A stretch of 23,384 nucleotides of DNA, from IMG/VR virus record IMGVR_UViG_3300030108_003501, positions 1-23,384 of that record; one strand, 5' to 3'. Position numbers and translations under genes: made by a program. Below the pieces are notes generated by a model. It worked only from the letters and a program-made list of their open reading frames with translations, ran no database searches and had not been told where the DNA came from. The stretch is from a virus. Positions 1 to 9,458 of this stretch are shown piece after piece; positions within the stretch are counted from its first letter, which is position 1, and each line of letters starts with the position of its first letter.

Positions 1-202
1 ACAACAAAGACAACAACTAGCATATCAAGAACCACTAAGTAGAATACAGGCTCTTGGATCAGGATTAGCTTCTCAGGTAGGTGGGGTACCTACTACAACT
101 CAAACATTAGGAACACCTGCACCACAAGCAAGTCCATTATCACAAGCACTACAAGTAGGTTTAACAGCGTACGGCCTTGGTAGTTTATTTGGGAGAGGAT
201 AA
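1..202 (+). CDS. C-terminal end of an unknown phage protein (partial)
   Basis: Frame 2 is open from the left edge to the TAA at 200-202, giving about 66 residues of a protein that begins outside the window. The visible part is rich in Q, A, G, L and T and ends in LGSLFGRG. Near its start it has YQEPLSRIQALGSG, a pattern I associate with C-terminal ends of phage structural or ejection proteins, without being able to name the family. The stop overlaps the next start (TAATG), so the two are probably translationally coupled in the virion gene cluster. The function cannot be decided from this fragment. Confidence 0.6.
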   Translation, partial: QQRQQLAYQEPLSRIQALGSGLASQVGGVPTTTQTLGTPAPQASPLSQALQVGLTAYGLGSLFGRG

Positions 203-1734
203 TGAGATACATAAGACCTAGTTTTAAAATGGGTGGTACACCTAGTGGTATAGAAACTTTAACACCAAGAGTGCAAGCTCAAGATGGGTTTTTTGCAAAC
301 AAGCCTTTATTTGTACCTCCAAACAATTTAGCGAATTTAAAAAATCAAAGATTTAATGTTGGTATTTCTGGAGGGCAAACACCTTACATAGAAAGAATGA
401 TGAAAAGTTTTCCATTAAATGTTGATGACATGGGCGTAGCATCTGTGTCAGATGTAGATAGCACATCTTCAAGTGCTATTGGAGGCACTAAATTTAAACA
501 AGCTGAAAAAAATAGAGAAAGTATAAATACAACAGATGAGTTTATAACAATATTAGCAGGACGTGATCAAACCCCAATAAGAGTTAAAAATCCTAACTAC
601 CAACCTGAAGGTGAATTTAGAGATGTTAATGTTAGAGGAGTTAAAACTAAAAGATTTTTTCCTGATGAAAAAATAGACATGGATGAAATAGCAAATAATG
701 TGATAAGTAAAAACAAAGCTGAAAGAGATTTTAAACAAATAGTTTCAGATGCAGAGAAAAAATTTGCTAAAAAAGATGATATTTCAACAGACGATAAAAA
801 AACACTTTCTTTTGAAGAATTAGTAGCAAAAGAAGATGATGATGTTTTTAAAACTGAATTTGATAGACAATACAAAAGAATAGAACAGTATCTAGGTGAG
901 GATAAAAAAGATTTAAAAGGAGAGTTAGCCCTAGCTTTATCTGATGCAGTTGGAACACCTGGAACATTAGCAGACAAAGCTAAAGTTTTAAATTCTTTTC
1001 TATTACAAAAAGCAAGTAGAAAAAAAGCAAATAAAAGAGATTTTGCTAAATTAGCTTTTGCTGCAGCTAATGATTTAGAAAAAGCAAAAATATTAGCAAA
1101 TAAAGAAACTTTTGAAGAAAAAAGATATAACAAATTATTTAGATCTGCAGATATAATTGCTAACCCAGATAAATATTCTGAGTCAACAGTTAATGCTGCA
1201 AAAAGTTATTTAAGAACTACTAAAGACATACAAGATTTATTGAAAAATAAAGAAGGAGACTTTACATTAACTGGTGCAACAGTAGCAAAAACTCTTGCAG
1301 AAATACCTGAAACAAAAAAGAAACTAGAAAAAGAATTAGCCAAAGGTGATAAAGCTAGACCAGATAAAATAAAAGAATATAGAGAATCATTAGCTTTAGC
1401 TCGAGCTCTTCTAAGTAAAGATTTAAATGCAATTTCAAATATTATAGGATCAGATTTTGCTGATGGTGGTAGGGTTAATCTAGCACAATCTTTTGAAGGC
1501 ACTGTAGGAGAAGCTGCTGATGCACAAAAAACACCCGCTGCTAAAATTGATAGATTAGATTATAATGCATTAAGAACTAGACTACCTAGAGAAATTACAG
1601 ATGATATTGTAAGACTTTTAGCTAACGATGATCAAGCGTTACAGGATTTTTCTTATATTAGAACTCAAGGAGATGTTAATCAATTTAATTTAAAATATGG
1701 AGTAACTTTAGTATTACCTCCAGAAAGTGCATAG
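202..1734 (+). CDS. Probable virion-associated protein, 510 aa
   Basis: This is a long lysine- and aspartate-rich, mostly helical soluble protein with no signal peptide or clear membrane segment. About residues 100-420 look like charged helix or coiled coil. An ADGGRVNLA segment, a short motif I often see in marine phage virion proteins, lies near residue 420. The end has a compact conserved-looking segment (TRLPREITDDIVRLL, then ALQDFSYIRTQGDV). The start overlaps the upstream stop and has GGAG about 7 bases ahead. It precedes the giant ejection-type protein with an almost zero gap, so an internal virion or tail-associated role is likely. This rests on context; I do not recognise a named family. 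Confidence 0.7.
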   Translation: MRYIRPSFKMGGTPSGIETLTPRVQAQDGFFANKPLFVPPNNLANLKNQRFNVGISGGQTPYIERMMKSFPLNVDDMGVASVSDVDSTSSSAIGGTKFKQAEKNRESINTTDEFITILAGRDQTPIRVKNPNYQPEGEFRDVNVRGVKTKRFFPDEKIDMDEIANNVISKNKAERDFKQIVSDAEKKFAKKDDISTDDKKTLSFEELVAKEDDDVFKTEFDRQYKRIEQYLGEDKKDLKGELALALSDAVGTPGTLADKAKVLNSFLLQKASRKKANKRDFAKLAFAAANDLEKAKILANKETFEEKRYNKLFRSADIIANPDKYSESTVNAAKSYLRTTKDIQDLLKNKEGDFTLTGATVAKTLAEIPETKKKLEKELAKGDKARPDKIKEYRESLALARALLSKDLNAISNIIGSDFADGGRVNLAQSFEGTVGEAADAQKTPAAKIDRLDYNALRTRLPREITDDIVRLLANDDQALQDFSYIRTQGDVNQFNLKYGVTLVLPPESA

Positions 1735-1741
1735 GAGGACT

Positions 1742-4700
1742 ATGGCTGAAGAAAAAAGTTTATTTCAAAGAATATCTGAAGATATAACTGTTGATACCGA
1801 CCCTTTACCAAGGAGAGTTGGTGCTTTTGATTATTTAACAGATATACCTCTAGGTTTGGTAAAAGGAGTTAGCCAAGCCGTTAAAGGTTTAGTTTCTTTA
1901 GGAGCTTTACCTATTGATTATGTAGCAGACACTAATCTAACATCTAAAATAGATAGTCTTTTTGATAAGATCACACCAGAAACAGATACTATTGTTGGTG
2001 ATATAACTTCTGTTTTAGGTCAGTTTGGATTACCTGCAGGAGTAGCCGTAAAAGTAGCAAACGGCATGTTAAAGTTAAGTAAAGCCAGTCAATTAAAAAA
2101 ATTATCAAGTTTTAAAAAAGCAGATGGCTCTTACGATATAGCAGGAGCAGGTGGTGAACTTGCAAAACGTGCAGGTTATTATGGGAGTATTGGTGCAGTT
2201 ACAGATTTTGCAGTATCGACTCCAGGTGATCTACCAACGTTTTCAGAAACTTTTGGTTTTGGAGAAGCTTATAAGGGAAAAGAATTAAAAGGTAGAGATA
2301 GAGCAATTGAAGACTTTAAAGAAAAAATTAGATTTGGTGCAGAGGGGGCATTATTAGGTGGTGGAGTAGTAACTGCTTTACCTGTTGCAGGTACTTTAGG
2401 TTTTAAATATGGAATAATGCCTGCGGGTAAATACATTGTTAAACCAGTTGGACAAGCCGCTTTTAAAACTGCAGACGCTTTAGTATTTAATCCGATAGGT
2501 AAATTAGCTTCAACAGAATTAGTTGGTAAAGGAACTAAAGTTGCAGGTGAATTTATTGGTAATCAAACTAATGCGTTAAGAAAAAAATTAGGATTATCAG
2601 AACCAGGTAGTTGGAAAAAATTATCAGACTCACCTAATGCACCTTTGTTTGAAAGATTTAAACGTAAATTAGATAAAACAAAAAATTTATTTACCGATCC
2701 TCTTGATGATGCTACGGCACAAGAGGCAAGAGAGGTAATTCAATACGCGGATGCTGACAGAAAAAATATAGCTAGATTTATTAAAGATATAGATACTAAA
2801 TTTAAAGATATTGCAAATAATCAAGCTATTAAACTACCAAAATATTTAAGAGATTCTAAAATTAAATATCCATCAAAAATAACTGACAAAAGTGATGTTA
2901 TGTTAAGAAAAATGGAGGATGATATGTTTGATTATTTAAAAGCTCCTGTTGGTATGGATAAGGGATTATTAAATAATTTGGATGAATCTGTTAGAGATTC
3001 TGCATTATCTATGAAAAATTTAATAGTTAAATTAAATAATCAATACGGAAAAATACTGGCAGATAGTGGTGATAAATCTTTAGAAGCTTTAGCTGCAGAA
3101 ATAACTAAAAATGGAGGGGCATACTTAAAACAAACGTTTTCCGCTATGAAAAATAAAGCGTTTGAACCAGATGAAAAATTTTTAGAAAAGGCTACAACAT
3201 ATTTTAAAGAAAAAGTTATTCCTAATTCAAAAGAATATTCAAGAATAGTTTCAGATAAAATGGCTAAAGATAATATATCAAGATCAGATGCTGTTGATTT
3301 TGTGGCTGATAGTATTTTAGGAGATTTAAAAAATACCTTGATACAAAGTAATAGAAGTCCAGAGTCTTTGTTTAGAACTGTTACACAAACATTTAAAATT
3401 TCAACAGCTGAAGCAAAAATAGGAGTTGATGGGTTATTAGAAGCAGGAGTCCCTATTCAAGATTTAATGAAATCAACTCTTAAAACAGAAGCTGATGCTA
3501 TTATAAGAGCATATTTAACACCAACAAAAAGTTATCAAGATGCAGTTGTTGATACGGTTATGACCGCAACAAAACAAATATATCAAAAAGATTTTTTTGA
3601 TAGAACTGCAAAAACGGGTTTAGAAAGAGGTTTTTTATTTAGATCTAGAGCAGAAGCTGCAGCAAAAGGTTATAAAAATGCAGATACAATGCTGCCGGTT
3701 TCTAAAGATTTTACACCAGGCCCTACATACACAGTTTTTGATAGCGATATGTTTAATGCAGGTATTAGAATAGGAAAGGATGGAGCAGAGTTACCAGGTC
3801 CATTATATGCGTTACCAGAAATTGCTAACGCTATTAGAGGACAAGATGAATATCTAACAAAACTTTTTGATTTACCTGGATATAAAGCTTTAATGTCTGT
3901 TAAAGCAGCAGGTCAAGTAGGTAAAACAGTTTTCTCACCAATGACTCAAATAAGAAATGTATCAACTGCATCTTTTTTTGCTTTAGCAAGTGGTTTAATT
4001 GGTGGCAGAGCTAGTTTAACAGATGCTTTTAAATTACTAGCAGATGATTTGTTTCCTGGAAAATTTGTAAAAGTTAGTGATGTTGCAAAAAAAATGGAAG
4101 ATCTAATACGAAGAGGAGTTGTTGATCAAAATATTGAAGTAAACGAAATTAGAAATATTTTAGATAAAGCAAAAAAAGGTAATTTTAGTCTACAAACTTT
4201 AATTGAAAACCCAATCGTAAAAAGAGCGTTTGATCTTTATCAAGGTGGTGACAATGTTTGGAAAATATATGCAGATAAATTTTATCAAAGTGCTTTAAAA
4301 GATGCTTTTAGTTATGTCACACCACAACAGGCTAAAGCAGGCATAAGTGGTGATAGAGCAATTAGAGAAAATATGATTGATTGGTATAGAACAATTGCTA
4401 AACAAAATGACATAGCTGATGAGTTGGCTTCTATAAATAATAAAATAATTAACGCTAAAACAGCAAATGAAGCTGCAGGTCTATCCCAACAATTTAATAA
4501 TTTAAGAAGTGTTGGAGATGTATCTTCTTATTTAGTTACCAATACAATACCAACATATAGTAGAGTTCCAAAAATAATAAAAAATATTAGAAATTTACCT
4601 TTAGGTAATTTTATAGCTTTTCCTGCAGAAATATTAAGAACAGGGACACATTTATTAACTATAGGTGGTAGAGAATTGATGAGTGCAAATCCGTTTATTA

Positions 4701-6034
4701 GACAAATGGGGGCAAGAAGATTATTAGGAGCATCAGCCGTATTTGGCGGAACAGGGGCAATAGTTGCAGGCACAGCCGAAAAATTAACTGGTGTAAGTGA
4801 TGAAAAAATGGAAGCTTTTAAAAGATCAATAGCACCTGACTTTCAAAAAAATTCAACTTTGATACCGCTTACAAAACCAGATGAAAATGGAGAATTTAAA
4901 TATTTTAATTTTTCTTACACAAATCCATATGATTCTTTAACAAGACCGGTTAATGCAATATTAACTGCTCATTCAAATGGTCAACTAAATGATGCTAAAT
5001 TAAGTGAAATACTTTACGATGGTTTTATATATGACAGAGACACAAATGCACCAGGAGCTCTGACAGAGTTTATAACTCCTTTTGTTAGTGAATCAATTGG
5101 AGCAGGAGCAATTGCAGATTTAACCATAAGAGGTGGTAGAACAAAAGACGGTAAAATTATTTATTATCCTCAAGATGATATTATGGAAATTTTAGATGCA
5201 TCTTTTGGACACTTAGTGGGTCAACTAGAACCTGGTGCATCAAGAAGTTTTAGAAGAGTTTATAAAGGTGTTACAGAATCATTTAATGATTTTGGAACTC
5301 AATACGATGGAGCAACAGAGTTCGCAGCACTAACGACTGGTTTAAGAATTGAAACGGCTAAACCTTTAAACAGTCTGCCTTTTATAATTTCTTCTTACAA
5401 TAGAGATATAGAAAATATAAGAAATAAATTTTCTAGAAACGCGTATAGTCCTAACATAGATGTAAGAGGTAGGGTTGGATTCATGCAAGAATATTTAGAA
5501 GACTCTTATAGAGCACAAAGTAATTTAAGTAGAATAATTAATGATATGAAAATTATTGGAGTTGATGAAGATTTAGTAGAAGAGGGAATATCAGAGAGAT
5601 TTAGAAATAAAAAACAAACTGATGCCATAATGGATGGTGAATATAGAGCACCTAATTTTTCAGAAGAGAGATTTAAAACTTTAATAGATAGATTAGAAAG
5701 AGAAGATCCAATAGCTGCAGCTAAAGTAGAGTCTGAAATTGAAGAAGCTATTGATATAATTAGTGATATTAGAGATGAGGTAGATGATGAAGACTTAGGT
5801 TTAAACCCTAGTTTTATATCAGACAGAGTTAGAGAATTGTTTGAAATTCCATCGGTTCCAACAGGAGGGATCATATCAGATCAAGTTGCACAAAAAGTAA
5901 ATTTACCAGTAGACCCAAATGCAGCTACTCAACCTAGTCCTTCGGTAATAGCACAAACTAAAAAACCAATTACGTTGACTGAATTAGAACAATCTCCAAT
6001 ATTTAGTTTACTAAGACAAAGAGGATTAGCTTAA
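1742..6034 (+). CDS. Large internal virion / DNA-ejection-type protein, 1430 aa
   Basis: The start is taken at ATG 1742 (MAEEKSLF) because AGGAGG at 1733-1738 lies just ahead of it; the in-frame ATG at 1727 overlaps the previous gene and has no such site. The protein is very long and mostly helical, with several glycine/alanine-rich hydrophobic stretches: about residues 205-225 (ALLGGGVVTALPVAG), about 735-760 (MTQIRNVSTASFFALASG) and about 1010-1025 (GASAVFGGTGAIVAG). The last is followed by a conserved-looking region containing FNFSYTNPYDSLTRP. Very large proteins with scattered membrane-active segments beside structural genes are typical of podovirus internal core proteins that enter the cell during DNA ejection. 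The C-terminus is acidic and ends in PIFSLLRQRGLA. Its stop overlaps the next gene (TAATG). Confidence 0.7.
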   Translation: MAEEKSLFQRISEDITVDTDPLPRRVGAFDYLTDIPLGLVKGVSQAVKGLVSLGALPIDYVADTNLTSKIDSLFDKITPETDTIVGDITSVLGQFGLPAGVAVKVANGMLKLSKASQLKKLSSFKKADGSYDIAGAGGELAKRAGYYGSIGAVTDFAVSTPGDLPTFSETFGFGEAYKGKELKGRDRAIEDFKEKIRFGAEGALLGGGVVTALPVAGTLGFKYGIMPAGKYIVKPVGQAAFKTADALVFNPIGKLASTELVGKGTKVAGEFIGNQTNALRKKLGLSEPGSWKKLSDSPNAPLFERFKRKLDKTKNLFTDPLDDATAQEAREVIQYADADRKNIARFIKDIDTKFKDIANNQAIKLPKYLRDSKIKYPSKITDKSDVMLRKMEDDMFDYLKAPVGMDKGLLNNLDESVRDSALSMKNLIVKLNNQYGKILADSGDKSLEALAAEITKNGGAYLKQTFSAMKNKAFEPDEKFLEKATTYFKEKVIPNSKEYSRIVSDKMAKDNISRSDAVDFVADSILGDLKNTLIQSNRSPESLFRTVTQTFKISTAEAKIGVDGLLEAGVPIQDLMKSTLKTEADAIIRAYLTPTKSYQDAVVDTVMTATKQIYQKDFFDRTAKTGLERGFLFRSRAEAAAKGYKNADTMLPVSKDFTPGPTYTVFDSDMFNAGIRIGKDGAELPGPLYALPEIANAIRGQDEYLTKLFDLPGYKALMSVKAAGQVGKTVFSPMTQIRNVSTASFFALASGLIGGRASLTDAFKLLADDLFPGKFVKVSDVAKKMEDLIRRGVVDQNIEVNEIRNILDKAKKGNFSLQTLIENPIVKRAFDLYQGGDNVWKIYADKFYQSALKDAFSYVTPQQAKAGISGDRAIRENMIDWYRTIAKQNDIADELASINNKIINAKTANEAAGLSQQFNNLRSVGDVSSYLVTNTIPTYSRVPKIIKNIRNLPLGNFIAFPAEILRTGTHLLTIGGRELMSANPFIRQMGARRLLGASAVFGGTGAIVAGTAEKLTGVSDEKMEAFKRSIAPDFQKNSTLIPLTKPDENGEFKYFNFSYTNPYDSLTRPVNAILTAHSNGQLNDAKLSEILYDGFIYDRDTNAPGALTEFITPFVSESIGAGAIADLTIRGGRTKDGKIIYYPQDDIMEILDASFGHLVGQLEPGASRSFRRVYKGVTESFNDFGTQYDGATEFAALTTGLRIETAKPLNSLPFIISSYNRDIENIRNKFSRNAYSPNIDVRGRVGFMQEYLEDSYRAQSNLSRIINDMKIIGVDEDLVEEGISERFRNKKQTDAIMDGEYRAPNFSEERFKTLIDRLEREDPIAAAKVESEIEEAIDIISDIRDEVDDEDLGLNPSFISDRVRELFEIPSVPTGGIISDQVAQKVNLPVDPNAATQPSPSVIAQTKKPITLTELEQSPIFSLLRQRGLA

Positions 6035-6231
6035 TGACTAAAAAAGACGACGCATTACAAAGAATAGAATCACATGAGAAGCTTTGCAGAATAATGCAAA
6101 AACAAACTTACGATAGAATGCAACAATTACAAGGTCAAATAACTAGAATAGAACGAATATTATTAGTTTCTATGGGTGCAGTAATGACTGGTATGGGTGG
6201 TGTTATCGTAGTTTTATTACAGAAGCTTTAG
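6034..6231 (+). CDS. XhlA-like small coiled-coil membrane protein
   Basis: This 65-aa protein has a charged amphipathic helix (residues about 5-40, repeated Q/R/E heptads) followed by one membrane segment (LLVSMGAVMTGMGGVIVVLL) ending in QKL. The architecture matches haemolysin XhlA-type proteins, which phages use with holins in lysis or to anchor complexes at the inner membrane. The start overlaps the stop of the giant virion gene (TAATG), so it is translated as the last gene of that operon. Its tail overlaps the 3' end of the reverse-strand helicase gene by 4 bases, with no visible terminator between them. It could instead be a small virion membrane component. Confidence 0.65.
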   Translation: MTKKDDALQRIESHEKLCRIMQKQTYDRMQQLQGQITRIERILLVSMGAVMTGMGGVIVVLLQKL

Positions 6232-7661
6232 ATCCAATCCTCTAATTTTTCTCCCATAATCTGACTTGCGATATCAATTTTTTTACGTAAAGCTTTTACA
6301 ATTTTTTCATCAACAGTTTTTTCTGCAATTATATCTACGTATGTCATATTTCTAGTTTGACCAATACGATCTATTCTAGCTTCTGATTGTGTTCTTTTTT
6401 CTAAATCATAACCATTAGAAAAATAAATCATTGTATTTGCTTCAGTGAGCGTAATACCATAACCACCAGTTTGTGGTGTACCAACCAAGAACCTTACTTC
6501 ACTATCTGGGTTTTGTATTTCTTTAATAGCCTTTTGTCTATCTTCAGTGGTGGTGTCACCATAATAAGTGACCACGGATCGAGGACCATAGTCTTTTGAT
6601 ATGGCAGCTACCACATTATTTATATCATGTCTCCAATGACACCAGATAACTGCTTTACCCTCTACTTCATCTAATACATTTAATAATTCTGATATTCTAT
6701 TATTTTTTATTTGTTTAACTGTGCCATCATCAGCTTTGAAGTGACCACAAGTTATTTGTTGCAAACGCATCAATTGCACAAGTGCAGTGCTAGTAGTCAT
6801 GGTTTTATTATGCATTTCTGCAATTGCCATTCTTTTCATCTGTGTGTAAAGCTTTTGTTGCTCTGAGGATAATTGTATAGTTCTTTTTGTGTATGTTTTA
6901 GGTGGTAGATCTAAACAATCTTTCTTTAAAATTCTTTCTGAAAAAGGTTTTATAATCTCAGCCAACTCATCTAAATTTTTATAACCTGCAACTATTTGAA
7001 AAGACTTACCACCAAAGTTCATAGTTTTTAATTTTGCATATCTAGATCTAAAAGCATAGTAAGAAGAGAACCCTAATAATTCTGGTTGTAAAAACTCACA
7101 TTGTTTATACAGATCTAATGGTGACTTTGTAACCGGTGAACCAGTTAATATTCTTGAGAATCTTGCAGCACGACCTAAATCACAAATATTTTTTGTACGT
7201 TTCGCATCAGGGTTTTTTATAGTTGTGGACTCATCAACGGCCATCAATGCTCTATGAGAGAATAAAAATTTTTTTGCAAAGTCTACACCTTTTTGTGTAG
7301 ATAGAGCTTCTACATTCATGATTAAAATGTGTAGATCCTCATCTGTTTTAAATAAACTATCTAACTCTCTTTGTTGTTTTTGACTTATGGTAGCCTGCCA
7401 TAGCACAACTTTTTTATCTATGTGGTTTACCATGTGATTCGGTATTTCTTGATCATACCAATTTTTATAAACACCTTTTGGTGCAATAATTAAAGCACCA
7501 TCAATCTTACCATTGTCATAAAGCATAGATATATTATCTATTAATACTTTAGATTTACCTGTACCCATCTCCATAAAATAAGCAAAGAATGGTTTTTTCC
7601 ATGATCTTTTTAATGCCTTGAGCTGATGCTCGTATGGCTTTGTTTTAAATTTGTAATCCAT
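6228..7661 (-). CDS. SNF2-family DEAD/DEAH-type helicase
   Basis: This is a superfamily 2 ATP-dependent DNA translocase/helicase. Counting from the chosen start (MDYKFKTKPYEHQ), the Walker A motif MGTGKS is at residues 32-37, motif Ia IIAPKGVYKNW near 58-68, the DExx box DEST at 143-146 followed by IKN, motif III LTGSP near 172, and motif VI QSEARIDRIGQ near the C-terminus. The reading frame stays open back to ATG 7733, but the extra 24 residues are hydrophobic and overlap the divergent gene, and homologues as I remember them begin with F-T-PY-HQ. ATG 7661 is therefore preferred, giving 477 aa. It is the only reverse-strand gene of the left half and diverges from the 7726 gene. A role in remodelling replication or recombination DNA is inferred. 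Confidence 0.9.
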   Translation of the reverse strand: MDYKFKTKPYEHQLKALKRSWKKPFFAYFMEMGTGKSKVLIDNISMLYDNGKIDGALIIAPKGVYKNWYDQEIPNHMVNHIDKKVVLWQATISQKQQRELDSLFKTDEDLHILIMNVEALSTQKGVDFAKKFLFSHRALMAVDESTTIKNPDAKRTKNICDLGRAARFSRILTGSPVTKSPLDLYKQCEFLQPELLGFSSYYAFRSRYAKLKTMNFGGKSFQIVAGYKNLDELAEIIKPFSERILKKDCLDLPPKTYTKRTIQLSSEQQKLYTQMKRMAIAEMHNKTMTTSTALVQLMRLQQITCGHFKADDGTVKQIKNNRISELLNVLDEVEGKAVIWCHWRHDINNVVAAISKDYGPRSVVTYYGDTTTEDRQKAIKEIQNPDSEVRFLVGTPQTGGYGITLTEANTMIYFSNGYDLEKRTQSEARIDRIGQTRNMTYVDIIAEKTVDEKIVKALRKKIDIASQIMGEKLEDWI

Positions 7662-7725
7662 AAATAGTTTATTATTCTTTCTTGCAAAACAATATAAACA
7701 TGATAAATAATAAGTCAAGAAAGTT

Positions 7726-8079
7726 ATGAGCAAAACAGTTTATATAATTCAAGAGCTTCCAGGTACAAAGATAGGGGCTCCAAAATACAATATCATGGGT
7801 GCATCAAAGTTTGGTGACTTAAAAACTTTATTACCAGAAAATTCACAAATAATAATGTCACCAGGGCCACTGATATTTAAACTTAGAAAGCTTCTAAAGA
7901 ACTTTACTGAAGAAGATTATTTACTACTTACAGGCGATCCTGCCATAATTGGTGTGGCTTGCTCTATTGTATCTGATATTACAAACGGAAAATTTAATTT
8001 TTTAAAATGGGATAGACAAGAAAAAATGTATTATCCAATAAAAGTAAACCTATATGAAAAAGGTGAAATTGAAGATTAA
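7726..8079 (+). CDS. Conserved marine phage protein of unknown function, 117 aa
   Basis: This is a small soluble protein starting MSKTVYIIQE. Near the middle is a hydrophobic strand LLLTGDPAIIGVACSIV, followed by a conserved-looking segment FLKWDRQEKMYYPIKVNLY. I recognise similar sequences upstream of replication genes in marine phage contigs, always unannotated. The start has a weak purine stretch (AAGAAAG) six bases upstream. The 64-base gap to the reverse-strand helicase must hold promoters for both directions; TTGCAA (7682-7687) and AATAAT (7706-7711) are weak candidates for this gene. It ends just before the strong promoter at 8082. Confidence 0.75.
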   Translation: MSKTVYIIQELPGTKIGAPKYNIMGASKFGDLKTLLPENSQIIMSPGPLIFKLRKLLKNFTEEDYLLLTGDPAIIGVACSIVSDITNGKFNFLKWDRQEKMYYPIKVNLYEKGEIED

Positions 8080-8081
8080 TC

Positions 8082-8109
8082 TTGACATAGGATTTTATGT
8101 AATTATAAA
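8082..8109 (+). promoter_or_regulatory. Sigma70-type promoter of the replication operon
   Basis: A perfect -35 box TTGACA (8082-8087), a 16-base spacer and a near-perfect -10 box TATAAA (8104-8109) lie between two genes. The predicted transcript start is near 8116. A textbook ribosome-binding site AGGAG (8121-8125) follows five bases before ATG 8131. This is the best promoter in the window and would drive the ssDNA-binding, primase, helicase and polymerase cluster. The spacer contains TAGGAT at 8088-8093, a hexamer that recurs in other intergenic gaps. Confidence 0.75.
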
Positions 8110-8130
8110 GAGTACACGAAAGGAGAAATT

Positions 8131-8682
8131 ATGAATATTAATTTCGAACAAGATAAGCAGGACTCATTAACAAAAGTTAATGATGCCAAGTCTTTGTCTG
8201 AACAAGTTGTGAAATTACAAGCTATGGAAGAAGACTTAGCTGCGAGAGAAGATCAAATAAAAAAATTAAAAAAAGATATTGAAGTTATCTCTGGTGAAGT
8301 AATACCAACTATGATGCAAGAGATGAACTTATCTACATTAAAACTATCGGATGGATCTTCTGTAGAAGTAAAACCGATTTATGGTGCCTCAATATCTCCT
8401 GCAAAAAAGGAAGAGGCATTTAACTGGCTTCGTAATCACGGTCTAGGTGATCTTATTAAAAATGAGATTACAGTTTCCTTTGGTCGTAACGAAGATAACA
8501 AGGCAATTGCTTATGCAAACCTTGCACAAGGTCAAGGATTTCAACCTGTCCAGAAGTTAAAGGTTGAACCTATGACACTTAAAGCTTTAGTCCGTGAGCG
8601 TCTTGAGTCTGGACAAGAGATGCCCACGGAACTATTTAACGTGTTCGCAGGAAACCGAACCAAAATAACAAGGAGTAAATAA
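8131..8682 (+). CDS. Conserved phage replication-associated protein with N-terminal coiled coil
   Basis: The 183-aa product starts with a predicted coiled coil (residues about 20-60, including LQAMEEDLAAREDQIKKLKK). A small beta-rich domain follows (STLKLSDGSSVEVKPIY), then a helical C-terminal part ending in LKALVRERLESGQEMPTELFNVF. Start choice is secure: AGGAG sits five bases upstream. It is the first gene after the strong promoter and is separated by two bases from the 8685 gene. The same pair occurs in many marine phages as I remember them. I cannot assign a biochemical activity; a structural or accessory role in recombination/replication with its partner is inferred from position. Confidence 0.75.
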   Translation: MNINFEQDKQDSLTKVNDAKSLSEQVVKLQAMEEDLAAREDQIKKLKKDIEVISGEVIPTMMQEMNLSTLKLSDGSSVEVKPIYGASISPAKKEEAFNWLRNHGLGDLIKNEITVSFGRNEDNKAIAYANLAQGQGFQPVQKLKVEPMTLKALVRERLESGQEMPTELFNVFAGNRTKITRSK

Positions 8683-8684
8683 CG

Positions 8685-9449
8685 ATGAGCAAAGAACCAA
8701 TAAAGAAGGCGAATGGGTCATTGGCGATGAACAACTTTGAAGCAGACGCAAACATGGGAATGGGTAATCTAACTCAAGATGATTTAGCATTACCGTTTCT
8801 AAAAATACTTGGTCAACTATCTCCAGAGGTAAACAAAAGAGATGGCAAGTATGTAGAAGGGGCACAGCCTGGAATGATATTTAATTCAGTAACAGGCGAT
8901 CTCTTCGATGGTGAGAAAGGTGTAAAGATTATACCTTGTCACTATAAGTTGGAGTATGTTGAATGGAGAGATAGAGGTAAAGATGGATCTGGTGCGCCAG
9001 TAAATATTTATCCTTCTTCTTCAGACATCATGACAAAGACTACAAGAGGGGCAGACTTTAAAGATAGATTACAAAATGGTAATTATATCGAGAAGACTGC
9101 GCAGCACTTTGTAATTGTTGTTGGATCAATTCCTACAACAGCTTTGATTGCTATGAAATCTACTCAATTAAAAATTAGTAGAAAATGGAATAGCATGATG
9201 CAAAGTATCAAACTCAAGGGTAAGAATGGTATGTTCACACCCGCTTCTTTCAGTCACGAATACTTATTGAAGACTAACCAACAATCAAATGATAAAGGTA
9301 GTTGGTTTGGTTGGGAGATAAGTAAAGTGGGTCCTGTAGAGAATGCAGATATCTATCACCAAGCAAAAAGTTTTGCTGAGAGCATTAGTAAAGGAGATGT
9401 TCAAGTAAAACATGGTGAAGAACAAACAAGTGAAGCATCACATTACTAG
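8685..9449 (+). CDS. Putative ssDNA-binding-type phage protein, 254 aa
   Basis: The product begins with a flexible acidic/Asn-rich segment, then a recognisable core ALPFLKILGQLSPEVNK (residues about 36-52) and IFNSVTGDLFDGEKG. A beta-rich, aromatic middle follows (CHYKLEYVEWRDRG), and the C-terminal tail is charged (KHGEEQTSEASHY). Proteins with this core are common upstream of the primase, helicase and polymerase in marine phages. A folded basic/aromatic core plus an acidic tail is what gp2.5/gp32-like ssDNA-binding proteins show, so that role is my best guess, not a family match. The site AAGGAG (8670-8675) lies 9 bases ahead of the start. The hairpin at 9459-9493 follows directly. Confidence 0.65.
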   Translation: MSKEPIKKANGSLAMNNFEADANMGMGNLTQDDLALPFLKILGQLSPEVNKRDGKYVEGAQPGMIFNSVTGDLFDGEKGVKIIPCHYKLEYVEWRDRGKDGSGAPVNIYPSSSDIMTKTTRGADFKDRLQNGNYIEKTAQHFVIVVGSIPTTALIAMKSTQLKISRKWNSMMQSIKLKGKNGMFTPASFSHEYLLKTNQQSNDKGSWFGWEISKVGPVENADIYHQAKSFAESISKGDVQVKHGEEQTSEASHY

Positions 9450-9458
9450 AATCCTAGG

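Noticed and set aside
597-1133. 178-aa reverse frame, and similar reverse frames at 553-738 and 1206-1502
   Set aside because: They lie opposite the 510-aa gene, whose codon pattern leaves the complementary frame free of stops. Their Ser/Leu/Phe-rich translations look like shadows.
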